From a virus: a DNA stretch of 51,520 bases. Location: IMG/VR virus record IMGVR_UViG_3300027659_000046, positions 1 through 51,520 of that record. One strand, given 5' to 3'. Below, piece after piece: positions 7,713-14,634 of the stretch (position 1 is the first letter of the stretch; every line of letters begins with the position of its first letter). The translations under genes were made by a program, and so were the position numbers. The notes below the pieces were generated by a model that was not told the DNA's origin, ran no database searches, and saw nothing but the letters and a program-made list of their open reading frames with translations.

Positions 7713-8042
7713 TTATTGGGGTTTTGGTGAAATTTCGTCTATTCTAGAGTTGACATAGTCAACGATTACTTTCTCTAAATCATCCTGCATTGATGTTGGG
7801 ATTAGTGAGACAACACGCAGTATCTCATCATATCTAAGGGTATCAATGGCTTGAAGCGTAGATCTTTGTGTCTTCATTTCTATTGCTTGCTTCAGCCATC
7901 TAAGTCTATCACGTATTGTTCTAACAGCACTCTTGGCATTAGGAGAGAATGTGTTGTCTATACACAAATCCTCTGCATATATCAAGGCGTTTGCTATATT
8001 TACGTATATAAGATGAAGTGATTGCTGTTGTCCTATTGTCAT
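7713..8042 (-). CDS. Unknown helical protein
   Basis: The 109-aa product is almost entirely alpha-helical by composition (SAVRTIRDRLRWLKQAIEMK; LEKVIVDYVNSRIDEI). No domain was recognised. Its start overlaps the stop of the DnaA-like gene by 4 nt (ATGA), so it is coupled to that gene and may work with it. Confidence 0.6.
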   Translation of the reverse strand: MTIGQQQSLHLIYVNIANALIYAEDLCIDNTFSPNAKSAVRTIRDRLRWLKQAIEMKTQRSTLQAIDTLRYDEILRVVSLIPTSMQDDLEKVIVDYVNSRIDEISPKPQ

Positions 8043-8344
8043 TGTTCCATCATTTTTAACAGTTCTTTTTCTACTATCCTGTACTTGAAACTAAAATTGT
8101 CATCATACTTTAACATAAAGTCAGCATCATTAATATGATATAGTGTACTGCTATGCTCCGTACATCCAACATACTTTGCAACATCCATAAATGTATGAAG
8201 CATATACTTTTTAAGTAGGGATACGAATGCTTTCTTTGCATACATTTCTGCTCTTCTTCTTTCTCTACCACGTAGGTAGAACTCTTGGTCAACCTCAAAG
8301 ACTTCAGCGACCATTAGCTTTAGCTTGTGTTTGTAATCTTCCAT
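8039..8344 (-). CDS. Stand-alone DnaA domain-IV-like DNA-binding protein (copy 1)
   Basis: The 101-aa protein resembles the C-terminal DNA-binding domain of DnaA without its ATPase. It has the expected order: VFEVDQEFYLRGRERRRAEMYAKKA (basic helix with the Arg cluster), then MDVAKYVGCTEHSSTLYHI at residues 52-70, matching the DnaA signature 'I-x-x-x-F-G-G-R-D-H-S-T-V-x-H'. The protein could occupy host DnaA boxes or recognise DnaA-box-like sites on the phage genome. A second, divergent member lies at 13238-13666. The resemblance is by motif only. Confidence 0.65.
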   Translation of the reverse strand: MEDYKHKLKLMVAEVFEVDQEFYLRGRERRRAEMYAKKAFVSLLKKYMLHTFMDVAKYVGCTEHSSTLYHINDADFMLKYDDNFSFKYRIVEKELLKMMEQ

Positions 8345-8361
8345 GGTGTCTTGTTTGATTG

Positions 8362-8457
8362 TTAATAATAATCTTCATCAGATTCTGTTGGTGAGTTGTA
8401 TACCTCATATAATATCCATGAGATAAGAAAAATAACTACTGCTGCGTAAATGTACAT
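8362..8457 (-). CDS. 31-aa membrane micropeptide
   Basis: An ATG at 8457 opens a 31-codon frame: MYIYAAVVIFLISWILYEVY, one transmembrane helix, then a short acidic tail ending ESDEDYY. It fills the otherwise empty gap between the DnaA-like gene and the 105-aa gene. The helix plus acidic tail look selected rather than random, but no homologue is known to me. Confidence 0.55.
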   Translation of the reverse strand: MYIYAAVVIFLISWILYEVYNSPTESDEDYY

Positions 8458-8515
8458 ATGACTATGGTTTTGTTTAATGTGTAATTAAAGGGATAAAACA
8501 ATGCATTCTGTGTCG

Positions 8516-8833
8516 CTATAAGGGATTCTCTTCACCCCCTTGTTGCTCCTCTATTATTGATATTACTATATCAATTATACCTCTTGTCGTTGGATGTGTC
8601 TTCATAGCGCCTATCTCAGCCATACACTTATCTACTACCTTGTACTTGTCAATCTTGTATCCAAGCCAATCAAGGCTTGTAATTTTCATCCCCTTAGTGT
8701 CAGATATTAGTACAGGGTAATGCTGTATACCTTTTGAGTATAGGTACATTTGAGTAAAGTTTAGTGCGTCATTTACGTGATTACACTTGGCATCCTCGTA
8801 GCCTGCGTTGTAAGAGTCGATGATAATCTTCAT
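8516..8833 (-). CDS. Unknown protein with triplicated leader
   Basis: This 105-aa product begins MKIIIDSYNAGYEDAKCNH and contains a C-terminal DIVISIIEEQQGGEE helix. No family was recognised. The start at 8833 directly follows three copies of a 19-bp leader repeat (8835-8895), which are preceded by a terminator-like hairpin, so this gene begins its own regulatory unit. Confidence 0.65.
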   Translation of the reverse strand: MKIIIDSYNAGYEDAKCNHVNDALNFTQMYLYSKGIQHYPVLISDTKGMKITSLDWLGYKIDKYKVVDKCMAEIGAMKTHPTTRGIIDIVISIIEEQQGGEENPL

Positions 8834-8834
8834 G

Positions 8835-8895
8835 TTGTTTGATTTTAGAACAAAGTATTGTTTGATTTTAGAACAATTGTTTGATTTTAGAACAA
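8835..8895 (-). repeat. Three tandem 19-bp leader repeats
   Basis: Three exact copies of TTGTTCTAAAATCAAACAA (minus strand) lie at 8877-8895, 8858-8876 and 8835-8853. The first two abut and the third follows after 4 bp. Each copy has TTGTT/AACAA ends (an inverted repeat) and contains the AAAATCAAACA leader motif found before several other minus-strand starts. Binding site for a regulator or a multiplied translation leader are both possible. Confidence 0.8.
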
Positions 8896-9042
8896 AAAGT
8901 TTGCTACACTCTGGCAGTAGCTTCCCACCTGTCGACCTTATCCGTTTTAACAGTTAACCCCTTTCATCCGGATGAGCAGGCCGACTATGTCTATCCCAAC
9001 CCAGGTGCATGGGTACAAGGTTTATGAGATGTCGGGGCTTAA
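8896..9042 (-). ncRNA. Structured leader, riboswitch- or attenuator-like
   Basis: This gene-free stretch has competing pairings on the minus strand. TTAA-C-CCC-type bases at 9034-9042 can pair with 8954-8961 (TTAA plus CCCC to GGGG). Part of the same strand (9031-9035, GTCGG on +) can instead pair with CCGAC at 8981-8985. A GCTAC/GTAGC hairpin at 8903-8921 followed by AAACTTTTTG ends the stretch. Mutually exclusive stems ahead of a terminator are the layout of an attenuator or riboswitch. No known class was recognised. Confidence 0.4.
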
Positions 9043-9090
9043 TTATTTATACGCAAGATATAAACATTTTGCGGAATAACAAAATATATT

Positions 9091-9753
9091 TTAATAAATA
9101 TCTGTCCATTGTTCTGCCATAGCTGATGCTATGCCGGGGAATGTCTTGCTTCTTAGGTTTCTCCTTTCTTCAGGTGTCTTTGCTTTAGCCAATGCATCTG
9201 CGTACCACTTGGGGTGTGACTTACCGCTTTTAAATACAGTTCTGTCTCCCTTGCCTACCATATTGGTTGGTACTAGCAATGGTAATCCTTTCAGCCAAAG
9301 GCATGTTGTCTTGGTTGCTTCATCTCCAAACATCCACGGCTGTATCACTTGGTCAGGCTTTCTAAATAGTGAACTCATTACTCCTACCGGATTCTCTATG
9401 CATACTCTATCTATAGGACTGTTGTATAGCTTCATAAAGAACTCGCTAGCATAGTACCTATCGAATGCTCTGTTAGGATATTTTGGGTGTGGTCTTCTTT
9501 CTGTTACGGGTAGGTGCTTATCTGCCGGATCGTAGTACCATTGTGCTCCACTAACAGATAGGTATGTGCAAGGAGGGAACGCAATCATCATATCCCATCC
9601 TTCATCTATAACATCAAACACATCACGCTGTATGTGCCATTCCGGATGTCCTCCGGTTTCAGGTAGTATATCACAGCTGAATGCATTGTGACCTAATCTT
9701 CTGAACTCTTTACAAACTGCTTGACTTTCTTCGCATGCTATTAATATATTCAT
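9091..9753 (-). CDS. C5-cytosine DNA methyltransferase-like protein 1
   Basis: The protein (220 aa from the ATG at 9753) starts MNILIACEESQAVCKEFRRLGH, a SAM-binding motif I variant. It has AFPPCTYLS, the motif IV with the catalytic Cys, and ENPVGV, the ENV-type motif VI. It is short for a C5 methyltransferase and has a reduced target-recognition region, as in phage orphan enzymes. The start is chosen because its ATG overlaps the stop of the next upstream methyltransferase (ATGA); the frame is open 27 nt further. Likely role: modifying phage or host DNA to resist restriction. Confidence 0.8.
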   Translation of the reverse strand: MNILIACEESQAVCKEFRRLGHNAFSCDILPETGGHPEWHIQRDVFDVIDEGWDMMIAFPPCTYLSVSGAQWYYDPADKHLPVTERRPHPKYPNRAFDRYYASEFFMKLYNSPIDRVCIENPVGVMSSLFRKPDQVIQPWMFGDEATKTTCLWLKGLPLLVPTNMVGKGDRTVFKSGKSHPKWYADALAKAKTPEERRNLRSKTFPGIASAMAEQWTDIY

Positions 9754-10370
9754 AGTGTTGATTTTAGTATATCTAAACATAATTGTTTAGGAATTATAGA
9801 TCTGTTGTAGTCTCCTTTAATACCTTGTGTACCAGTACGTGAGCCTCTTGGTGCTGACTGATGGCAGGTATCTCCATTCTTACACATCTTGCGTGGATAC
9901 CACTTGTCTGAATTAGTCCATATGTCTGTTGGCTTCATCCTGGTATCTCCGTATTGGCAGTACGTAACTGTATGTCTTTTGTCAAAGAAGTCTGATACGG
10001 GGAGCTTCCTTAGCTTACCTCTTGGATTCTCTACAAAGTAGATAAGGTTTGGATTAAGCTGTTGGTAATGCTTGATAATATCTATTGTCTTTTGTACAAT
10101 CTTAACTCCAAGAACAGCATTATCTGTCTTAGGTGTATTGTCTATGTTCCAATGCTTTCCTATACTTGCAACTGAAAAGTAGGTGCATGGTGGTGATGCC
10201 CATATGATATCCGGTATGAATGGGACTTTATCTGTATCAAACTGTAGTATGTCAGATACATAGTTGATATCTTTAAATGCATTTATATCAGATGAGTATA
10301 CTTCAAATCCCATCTGTTCTGCTGCTGTACCTACTGACCTACTACCTGCAAACAATTCTAATATTTTCAT
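9750..10370 (-). CDS. C5-cytosine DNA methyltransferase-like protein 2
   Basis: The protein (206 aa from the ATG at 10370) begins MKILELFAGSRSVGTAAEQMG, a clear motif I. It continues with ASPPCTYFSVAS (motif IV, catalytic Cys) and FVENPRGKLRKLP (motif VI). A Cys/His group (MCKNGDTCHQ) lies near the C-terminus where the target-recognition loop should be. It is tandem to and coupled with methyltransferase 1, but the two share only the core motifs, so they probably have different specificities. The upstream start at 10391 would overlap the 47-aa gene and is not preferred. Confidence 0.8.
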   Translation of the reverse strand: MKILELFAGSRSVGTAAEQMGFEVYSSDINAFKDINYVSDILQFDTDKVPFIPDIIWASPPCTYFSVASIGKHWNIDNTPKTDNAVLGVKIVQKTIDIIKHYQQLNPNLIYFVENPRGKLRKLPVSDFFDKRHTVTYCQYGDTRMKPTDIWTNSDKWYPRKMCKNGDTCHQSAPRGSRTGTQGIKGDYNRSIIPKQLCLDILKSTL

Positions 10371-10380
10371 ATTTATATAT

Positions 10381-10524
10381 TTATATTTCAACTACTATAC
10401 CTTGTTGACAGCTATAGGCTTCATCATCAGCCTCATCTTTACTTGTAAATACTAATGGATAACCATTTTGATCAGTACAGATTATAGGATATTCTTTATC
10501 AAATGTTTCAATAACGATGTACAT
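10381..10524 (-). CDS. 47-aa MYIVIETFD-family protein (copy 1)
   Basis: An ATG at 10524 opens 47 codons beginning MYIVIETFDKEYP and ending QGIVVEI. It is clearly homologous to the 48-aa protein at 18567-18713, which begins MYIVIETFDSYYP and ends IGIVVEI, with the middle diverged. Conservation at both ends across two loci shows it is a real gene. It looks like a tiny beta-alpha-beta unit: strand, an E/A/D-rich helix (TSKDEADDEAYSC), strand. Function unknown. Confidence 0.75.
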   Translation of the reverse strand: MYIVIETFDKEYPIICTDQNGYPLVFTSKDEADDEAYSCQQGIVVEI

Positions 10525-10813
10525 AAAGTATTAATTTAATTGTTAATAATATACAGTCCCGAACTTAGATTTGAAATTAGGAGGTCAGAAAAGAGAAGTT
10601 AACCTCCCCTCCCAAAGAGATTAACCTCCTTCCCTGACCTTAACAGTCCGTCACTTGAGTTATCAAATAGGTAGGCTGTATAGGGTTAAGAAGTTACCAT
10701 CACCACTATACATTTAACAGGATACTTAGGAATCTTTTACAAGGCTAAGTATTTATATTTCCTTGTACTCAGAACTTAGAGGGGTAGACGACTACTTACT
10801 AGTCAATCCAAAT
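10525..10813 (-). ncRNA. Structured gene-free stretch with repeated GGAGGTTAA
   Basis: No reading frame is credible here. On the minus strand GGTCAG and CTGACC enclose two related units, each GGAGGTTAA followed within a few bases by TCTC, that fold as small stems. Other pairings such as CCTTGTA with stretches near 10730-10790 are possible. It follows a strong terminator and precedes the 47-aa gene, so it is either a 290-nt leader or a separate small RNA. The GGAGGT motifs are complementary to the 16S anti-Shine-Dalgarno sequence. Confidence 0.4.
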
Positions 10814-10847
10814 AAAAAACCCACACAGGATGCAACTGTATGGGTTT
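10814..10847 (-). terminator. Strong rho-independent terminator
   Basis: On the minus strand CCCATACAG and CTGTGTGGG pair over 9 bp (one G-U) around TTGCATC, followed by TTTTTT. The stem extends by AAA/TTT. It ends the operon whose last gene is at 10948. Confidence 0.85.
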
Positions 10848-10850
10848 AAT

Positions 10851-10902
10851 AAAAGAGGGTTCTCTTGAATCAAACCCGAATCATATTGCATCTACAATTC
10901 GG
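10851..10902 (-). promoter_or_regulatory. Competing hairpins upstream of the terminator
   Basis: On the minus strand CCGAAT/ATTCGG (10876-10881 with 10897-10902) and GGGTT/AACCC (10857-10861 with 10873-10877) share two bases, so only one can form. The second is followed by TCTTTTATT and may act as a tandem terminator. Confidence 0.4.
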
Positions 10903-10947
10903 ACTGACAATACAAAACTAAGAATAGTTTTATTATCTGCCAAATAT

Positions 10948-11208
10948 TTATACAATTAAGTCATCAATATTTATCCCCTCCTCATTAAGTAGTTCATGTA
11001 TCCTATCAAATACAAGGTCTACAGCATCATATTCATCAAAGGTGTTATCCTTCATTTGTTTAGCCTCTACCTCATACTTTATGGACTTCCTTGAGTTGTG
11101 TACCAGGTTCCATATGAACATTGCCATAGATGTAGCCTTGGTGCATCTTAGGTGCTCTACCCTGTCATCAAAGTCTGCAAGATCGAATGTTAGTGTTGCT
11201 GTTGCCAT
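10948..11208 (-). CDS. Conserved small phage protein of unknown function
   Basis: The 86-aa protein starts MATATLTFDLADFDDRVEHLRCT and ends in an acidic helix (HELLNEEGINIDDLIV). The pattern 'ATLTFDL...D..E......A......W.L...LR..LKYE' recurs in small uncharacterised proteins of many unrelated phages. It is soluble and acidic, with no catalytic motif. It follows the 78-aa gene after 10 nt. Confidence 0.7.
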   Translation of the reverse strand: MATATLTFDLADFDDRVEHLRCTKATSMAMFIWNLVHNSRKSIKYEVEAKQMKDNTFDEYDAVDLVFDRIHELLNEEGINIDDLIV

Positions 11209-11218
11209 GTTTTGTAGT

Positions 11219-11455
11219 TTATTTGTCAGCTTTATCCTGACGTAATTGATATAATTCGTTATAGTATTGTTCTGCTCTATTTTCGTTTTCTAGATCTCCA
11301 CTATCAGATAGTTGCTCAACACCAAATATTACTGCATCTGTTATCTGCTCCTTCTCCCTTTGTTTAGCATCTTCAATAATATCCATTATTCCTTCATGTT
11401 GATCTTCAGGGATTAGTTGTTCTACTAACCAATCAACTGCTGTTTGTTGTGCCAT
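11219..11455 (-). CDS. Small acidic helical protein
   Basis: The 78-aa product is rich in Glu, Gln and Asp (AQQTAVDWLVEQLIPEDQHE; GDLENENRAEQYYNELYQL) and likely forms one or two long helices. No family was recognised. It is the middle gene of a short leftward run after the zinc-ribbon protein. Confidence 0.65.
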   Translation of the reverse strand: MAQQTAVDWLVEQLIPEDQHEGIMDIIEDAKQREKEQITDAVIFGVEQLSDSGDLENENRAEQYYNELYQLRQDKADK

Positions 11456-11458
11456 AGT

Positions 11459-11830
11459 TTATAGTTTTTCTATTTCTGCTTTTACATTAATGTAGAACTC
11501 TTTAGAGCCATCTTCAACCTGTGTATCAGTTTCTCCATTCCAAGGAGTGACCCTAATCATCTCGTCAATGGTTATCAGTGCACACTCTTTTGCTACGTTC
11601 TTGCTAACAACCTTTGACATAAATTTTAGAACTAACCATGATGCCCTTTCTTCTGTTGTCATAATATTTGGTTTACATTGTTTACAATATTGGGGAGGCA
11701 TGTCAACCTCCCCTTTAATAGCCATTATTTCTTCATCATTGAAGCCACTTCCTATCTTCATGATTACTCTACAGCTTGAGCACAGTAGTGCACCAAGTCC
11801 TCCGTTGTATTTGAATATAGCTTTCTCCAT
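11459..11830 (-). CDS. Zinc-ribbon protein
   Basis: The 123-aa product has a CSSC pair near residue 17-20 and a CKQC pair near residue 49-52. This four-Cys spacing fits a zinc ribbon, followed by a mostly helical body. Zinc ribbons of this size often bind nucleic acid or protein partners. The start codon overlaps the end of the phosphoesterase gene. No named family. Confidence 0.65.
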   Translation of the reverse strand: MEKAIFKYNGGLGALLCSSCRVIMKIGSGFNDEEIMAIKGEVDMPPQYCKQCKPNIMTTEERASWLVLKFMSKVVSKNVAKECALITIDEMIRVTPWNGETDTQVEDGSKEFYINVKAEIEKL

Positions 11831-12516
11831 TAGTCAATCGTTATGATGTTACCGTGAGATGTCAATCCAAGGTCAAACCTACCATCTGTTACACATGCCG
11901 CATTAGAGAACTTTGTAGGACTCTTGCTATACTTTGACAGCCCTTGGTTATTAATTCCTTTCATGTCATGTATATGTCCAAACAGATGAGCCTTTGGTTT
12001 GTACATGAATATCCACTTCATTAGGGCATTATCTCCACATTGTTTAAGCTCTCCATTCAACTCCTCTGACAGGTCTCTTACGCCCTTCGCAGGCCCGTGT
12101 GTGACTAGGACATCTATATCTGTTGGCATTGTCTCCCATATCCTATTGATTGTATCCCTGGACTTCATGAATGACCATTCTCCAAACGTAGGAGTATAGG
12201 GTGAGCCAAAGATTTTAACACCATTAATGATTACACTATCGTGTTCTAAGTACACAATACCCCTATCTTCAAAGTTAACCTGCTTGAACATTCTTCTCTC
12301 TATTGACGTATCGTGATTGCCTGCTACGTATATCTTATGCTTTACAGGCACAGTCATATACCATTCAGCAAAGTCATAAACCTCGTTTAGGTTACGTCCC
12401 GGATCTTTCCAATTAGAACAGTCTCCGGAATGGATGACAACATCTATGTTATCAAATACTCTTTCGGGTAAGTCCTTGTGAAATCCATGGGTGTCGCTTA
12501 GGTGCAGAATTTTCAT
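11830..12516 (-). CDS. Calcineurin-like metallophosphatase
   Basis: From the ATG at 12516 the 228-aa protein begins MKILHLSDTHGF, the first motif of the fold (D-x-H). It continues with IHSGDCSNW (GD), VAGNHDTSIE (GNHD), VLVTHGPAKG (TH) and LFGHIHD (GHxH), so all five motifs are intact. It is close to the compact single-domain phosphoesterases that hydrolyse phosphodiesters or nucleotides. The start is fixed by its 4-nt overlap with the dNMP kinase stop; nine extra codons upstream are rejected. It may process nucleotides with that kinase. Confidence 0.8.
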   Translation of the reverse strand: MKILHLSDTHGFHKDLPERVFDNIDVVIHSGDCSNWKDPGRNLNEVYDFAEWYMTVPVKHKIYVAGNHDTSIERRMFKQVNFEDRGIVYLEHDSVIINGVKIFGSPYTPTFGEWSFMKSRDTINRIWETMPTDIDVLVTHGPAKGVRDLSEELNGELKQCGDNALMKWIFMYKPKAHLFGHIHDMKGINNQGLSKYSKSPTKFSNAACVTDGRFDLGLTSHGNIITID

Positions 12517-13226
12517 TTGATGATAGTTTTTATCATTTCGCAAACATTGTAATACAAATCATCAAGCGTACCGTTGTTGTGTATTACATAGTCAAAGTCC
12601 CACTTGTCAAGCTCTACCTCAGATATGTGATTGTTTACAGGCTCTAATCCATCACTATGAACCCTTACCACAAACCCGTCATAATCCTTAATAGCCTTGG
12701 CCTCATTGGAGAATCTTGTATCAGTAATAATCCAATTAGAATGTGGTATATCCCTACGTGTATCACCAATGTATCCGGAGAATGCAGTCTTTCTATACTC
12801 AGTCATAAGGGCATTGACCCATACATCGGGATGCAGGTTATTACGCAATGCATCAGTCCCTAGTTTCTGAAGGAACTCTCTAACAGTTATGAGTTGATTA
12901 AACTGTACATCAGCAAATGGTGTAATGCTATTGAGAGGGTTGGGGCTAACATTTCCCCACTCATCACCTAATAAAGCATCCTTAAACGCTCTATCCTCAA
13001 ACATTTTCTCATCAATACCAGTAAGCACACTAGCTACAGCCTTTAGCTTGCCTCCCCACTTCTTAATCTCCCATCCTGACATATCATCTAGCATATACCC
13101 ATAGCTATTAGGATGCTTTAGTATATCGTGGATAGTCTTGCTATCAATACCTGACATAGCATACTGCATCATTAAACCTACAGTATCCTTACCTGAATTA
13201 GCGTAACCTGAAATTCCTATAATCAT
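12513..13226 (-). CDS. Deoxynucleoside monophosphate kinase-like P-loop protein
   Basis: The 237-aa protein opens MIIGISGYANSGKDTVGLMM, a Walker A of the dNMP/adenylate kinase type. It has a mid-chain TVREFLQKLGTDALRNNLHPDVWVNAL segment typical of phage dNMP kinases, and WIITDTRFSNEAKAI with the Walker B-like strand and conserved Arg. It should convert dNMPs to dNDPs for phage DNA synthesis. The C-terminus ends in a lid or helix. Downstream coupling to the phosphoesterase suggests a nucleotide-metabolism pair. Confidence 0.8.
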   Translation of the reverse strand: MIIGISGYANSGKDTVGLMMQYAMSGIDSKTIHDILKHPNSYGYMLDDMSGWEIKKWGGKLKAVASVLTGIDEKMFEDRAFKDALLGDEWGNVSPNPLNSITPFADVQFNQLITVREFLQKLGTDALRNNLHPDVWVNALMTEYRKTAFSGYIGDTRRDIPHSNWIITDTRFSNEAKAIKDYDGFVVRVHSDGLEPVNNHISEVELDKWDFDYVIHNNGTLDDLYYNVCEMIKTIIK

Positions 13227-13237
13227 AGTTGTAGTTT

Positions 13238-13666
13238 TTATTCGTAAATAATTTTAACATTACCTTCCTTGATTAAATTATGTTTCTTAGCACATTCAAC
13301 TATACCTGCATATACTTCAGGATATGCTTTTACCCAACCCTTACATGTGTTGATACTATGTAGTAGTGTACTATGTTGCCTTAGATTTAGCATCTTATAT
13401 ATCTTATGCATAGTCATTGCCTCTTCTTCAACAAGCATATACCTAAACCATATCTTTTCGTATGAGTTATTAGCTCTACCCTTAGAGAAAAGTACAGACT
13501 TATCTACATTAAAGTATTCAGCTACAGCATTTGCCCACTTATCTACCCTTGGATCATCGTCTGTTACCTCTCCGCTTGCATTTCTTTTCTCTTGTATACT
13601 AAGCTCTTTACCATACTTATCATATATATACTTCTTGAAATCTAACACATCATTACTGAACGCCAT
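13238..13666 (-). CDS. Stand-alone DnaA domain-IV-like protein (copy 2)
   Basis: The 142-aa protein contains WANAVAEYFNVDKSVLFSKGRANN (with the basic stretch of DnaA domain IV), then MHKIYKMLNLRQHSTLLHSI at residues 87-106, matching the 'HSTV-x-HA' signature. It is longer than copy 1 at both ends and diverged, so it probably has a different site preference. It lacks an ATPase domain. Its start overlaps the end of the next small gene by 14 nt. Confidence 0.6.
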   Translation of the reverse strand: MAFSNDVLDFKKYIYDKYGKELSIQEKRNASGEVTDDDPRVDKWANAVAEYFNVDKSVLFSKGRANNSYEKIWFRYMLVEEEAMTMHKIYKMLNLRQHSTLLHSINTCKGWVKAYPEVYAGIVECAKKHNLIKEGNVKIIYE

Positions 13667-13865
13667 CTTTTATTTTTTGATAATTGTTTAATATGTTTAA
13701 GGCATCTATATCCAGGTCTTCATTAAGCCATCCTTTGCTATCTATGAGCATCTTAATAATCATGTCGCTCATAATCTTATTCATCCTTAGATTAGCATTT
13801 CTTGATGCGTTAACTTTCCTAAAGGACTCCATGACTTTTTCTAACTTATCTTCACACTCATTCAT
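13653..13865 (-). CDS. Unknown small helical protein
   Basis: The 70-aa product is likely a coiled-coil or helical bundle (CEDKLEKVMESFRKVNASRN; LNEDLDIDALNILNNYQKI). It overlaps both neighbours by a few bases, which is typical of this operon. No family was recognised. Confidence 0.55.
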   Translation of the reverse strand: MNECEDKLEKVMESFRKVNASRNANLRMNKIMSDMIIKMLIDSKGWLNEDLDIDALNILNNYQKIKDGVQ

Positions 13866-14086
13866 AGTATTTGAAATTTACCATACGGATACACATCGAC
13901 AACCCTTGTAGTACCTACTAAGTATTCGGTTATCCTTGTGTCTCCAAGTATGAATGACCTAATCTCCTTACTTACCTCCGGCATATCCGACCACTTAAGT
14001 ACAGCTATGCATGTAACATTAGAGTATTCCTCATGCCTCATTAGGGCCTCACAGGCGTTCCGTATTGTAACTAGGGAGTAGTTCAT
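13862..14086 (-). CDS. Unknown small protein
   Basis: The 74-aa product (MNYSLVTIRNACEALMRHEE; later VGTTRVVDVYPYGKF) has a helix then a beta hairpin. Its ATG lies 38 nt inside the upstream gene and its stop overlaps the next gene by 4 nt. No function recognised. Confidence 0.5.
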   Translation of the reverse strand: MNYSLVTIRNACEALMRHEEYSNVTCIAVLKWSDMPEVSKEIRSFILGDTRITEYLVGTTRVVDVYPYGKFQIL

Positions 14087-14252
14087 CAGCCATAGTATTA
14101 TACATGTCCTTTAATCCCCTCTCATATCCTTTACAAAAGCACAGCTTTATAAGGCTAGGGTGTATGTCCGGTAGGTTATATGTCAGTTCAAAAGATTCTT
14201 TGAACTTTAGGTACGAGTTTTCCATGCTTGCTGACATGTCTGGATTATTCAT
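14049..14252 (-). CDS. Unknown small protein
   Basis: The 67-aa product (IKLCFCKGYERGLKDMYNTM) is helical. Its ATG follows the leader TTTAAATCAACAGC, one of the AAATCAACA leaders shared by several minus-strand genes. It is the first gene after a hairpin terminator at 14281-14324. Confidence 0.55.
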   Translation of the reverse strand: MNNPDMSASMENSYLKFKESFELTYNLPDIHPSLIKLCFCKGYERGLKDMYNTMADELLPSYNTERL

Positions 14253-14280
14253 GCTGTTGATTTAAAGTGTGCAAATTAAA

Positions 14281-14324
14281 GACAAGGTGTGGACAAATAA
14301 AGTATATTTATCCACAACCTTGCC
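14281..14324 (-). terminator. Long hairpin terminator
   Basis: On the minus strand 14324-14311 pairs with 14293-14281 over about 13 bp (one G-U and one bulged T), followed by TTTAATTTG. It closes the operon whose last gene is at 14335. Confidence 0.65.
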
Positions 14325-14334
14325 TATATTACGG

Positions 14335-14634
14335 TTAAAGTGATGGTCTATTCTTCCTATTGTCAAAGTCAGTACCTCCAAACCTACCACCGCCATGAAC
14401 CATCTCATTGTCGATAGATATCTCGTGTGAGATGTCCTCCCAATCCGATGCGTCTAGGTGGTATCGCTTTGTCTCGTCAATGACTTCGCTCCAAACAAAA
14501 GACTCCATCTCAGAGCTATCCCTAATGGATATCAGCTCCTTTGCAGTTTCAAGTGCTGACTCTTTACTTTCGGATGGGATGTCATGTACTTCTTTCTCCC
14601 ATGCGATTACTTTGCGATAGATTGTTACCTTCAT
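14335..14634 (-). CDS. Unknown acidic protein
   Basis: The 99-aa product starts MKVTIYRKVIAWEKEVHDIP, a beta strand rich unit, followed by an acidic helical part (ESALETAKELISIRDSSEM) and a Gly-rich end with GGGRFGG. No family was recognised. Its start overlaps the stop of the next gene by 4 nt. Confidence 0.6.
   Translation of the reverse strand: MKVTIYRKVIAWEKEVHDIPSESKESALETAKELISIRDSSEMESFVWSEVIDETKRYHLDASDWEDISHEISIDNEMVHGGGRFGGTDFDNRKNRPSL

Noticed and set aside
8835-8895. CRISPR array
   Set aside because: Only three short repeats with 0- and 4-bp gaps and no spacers; it is a leader repeat.
8896-9042. Hammerhead or other small ribozyme
   Set aside because: The CUGANGA and GAAA core elements are absent in the right order on both strands.
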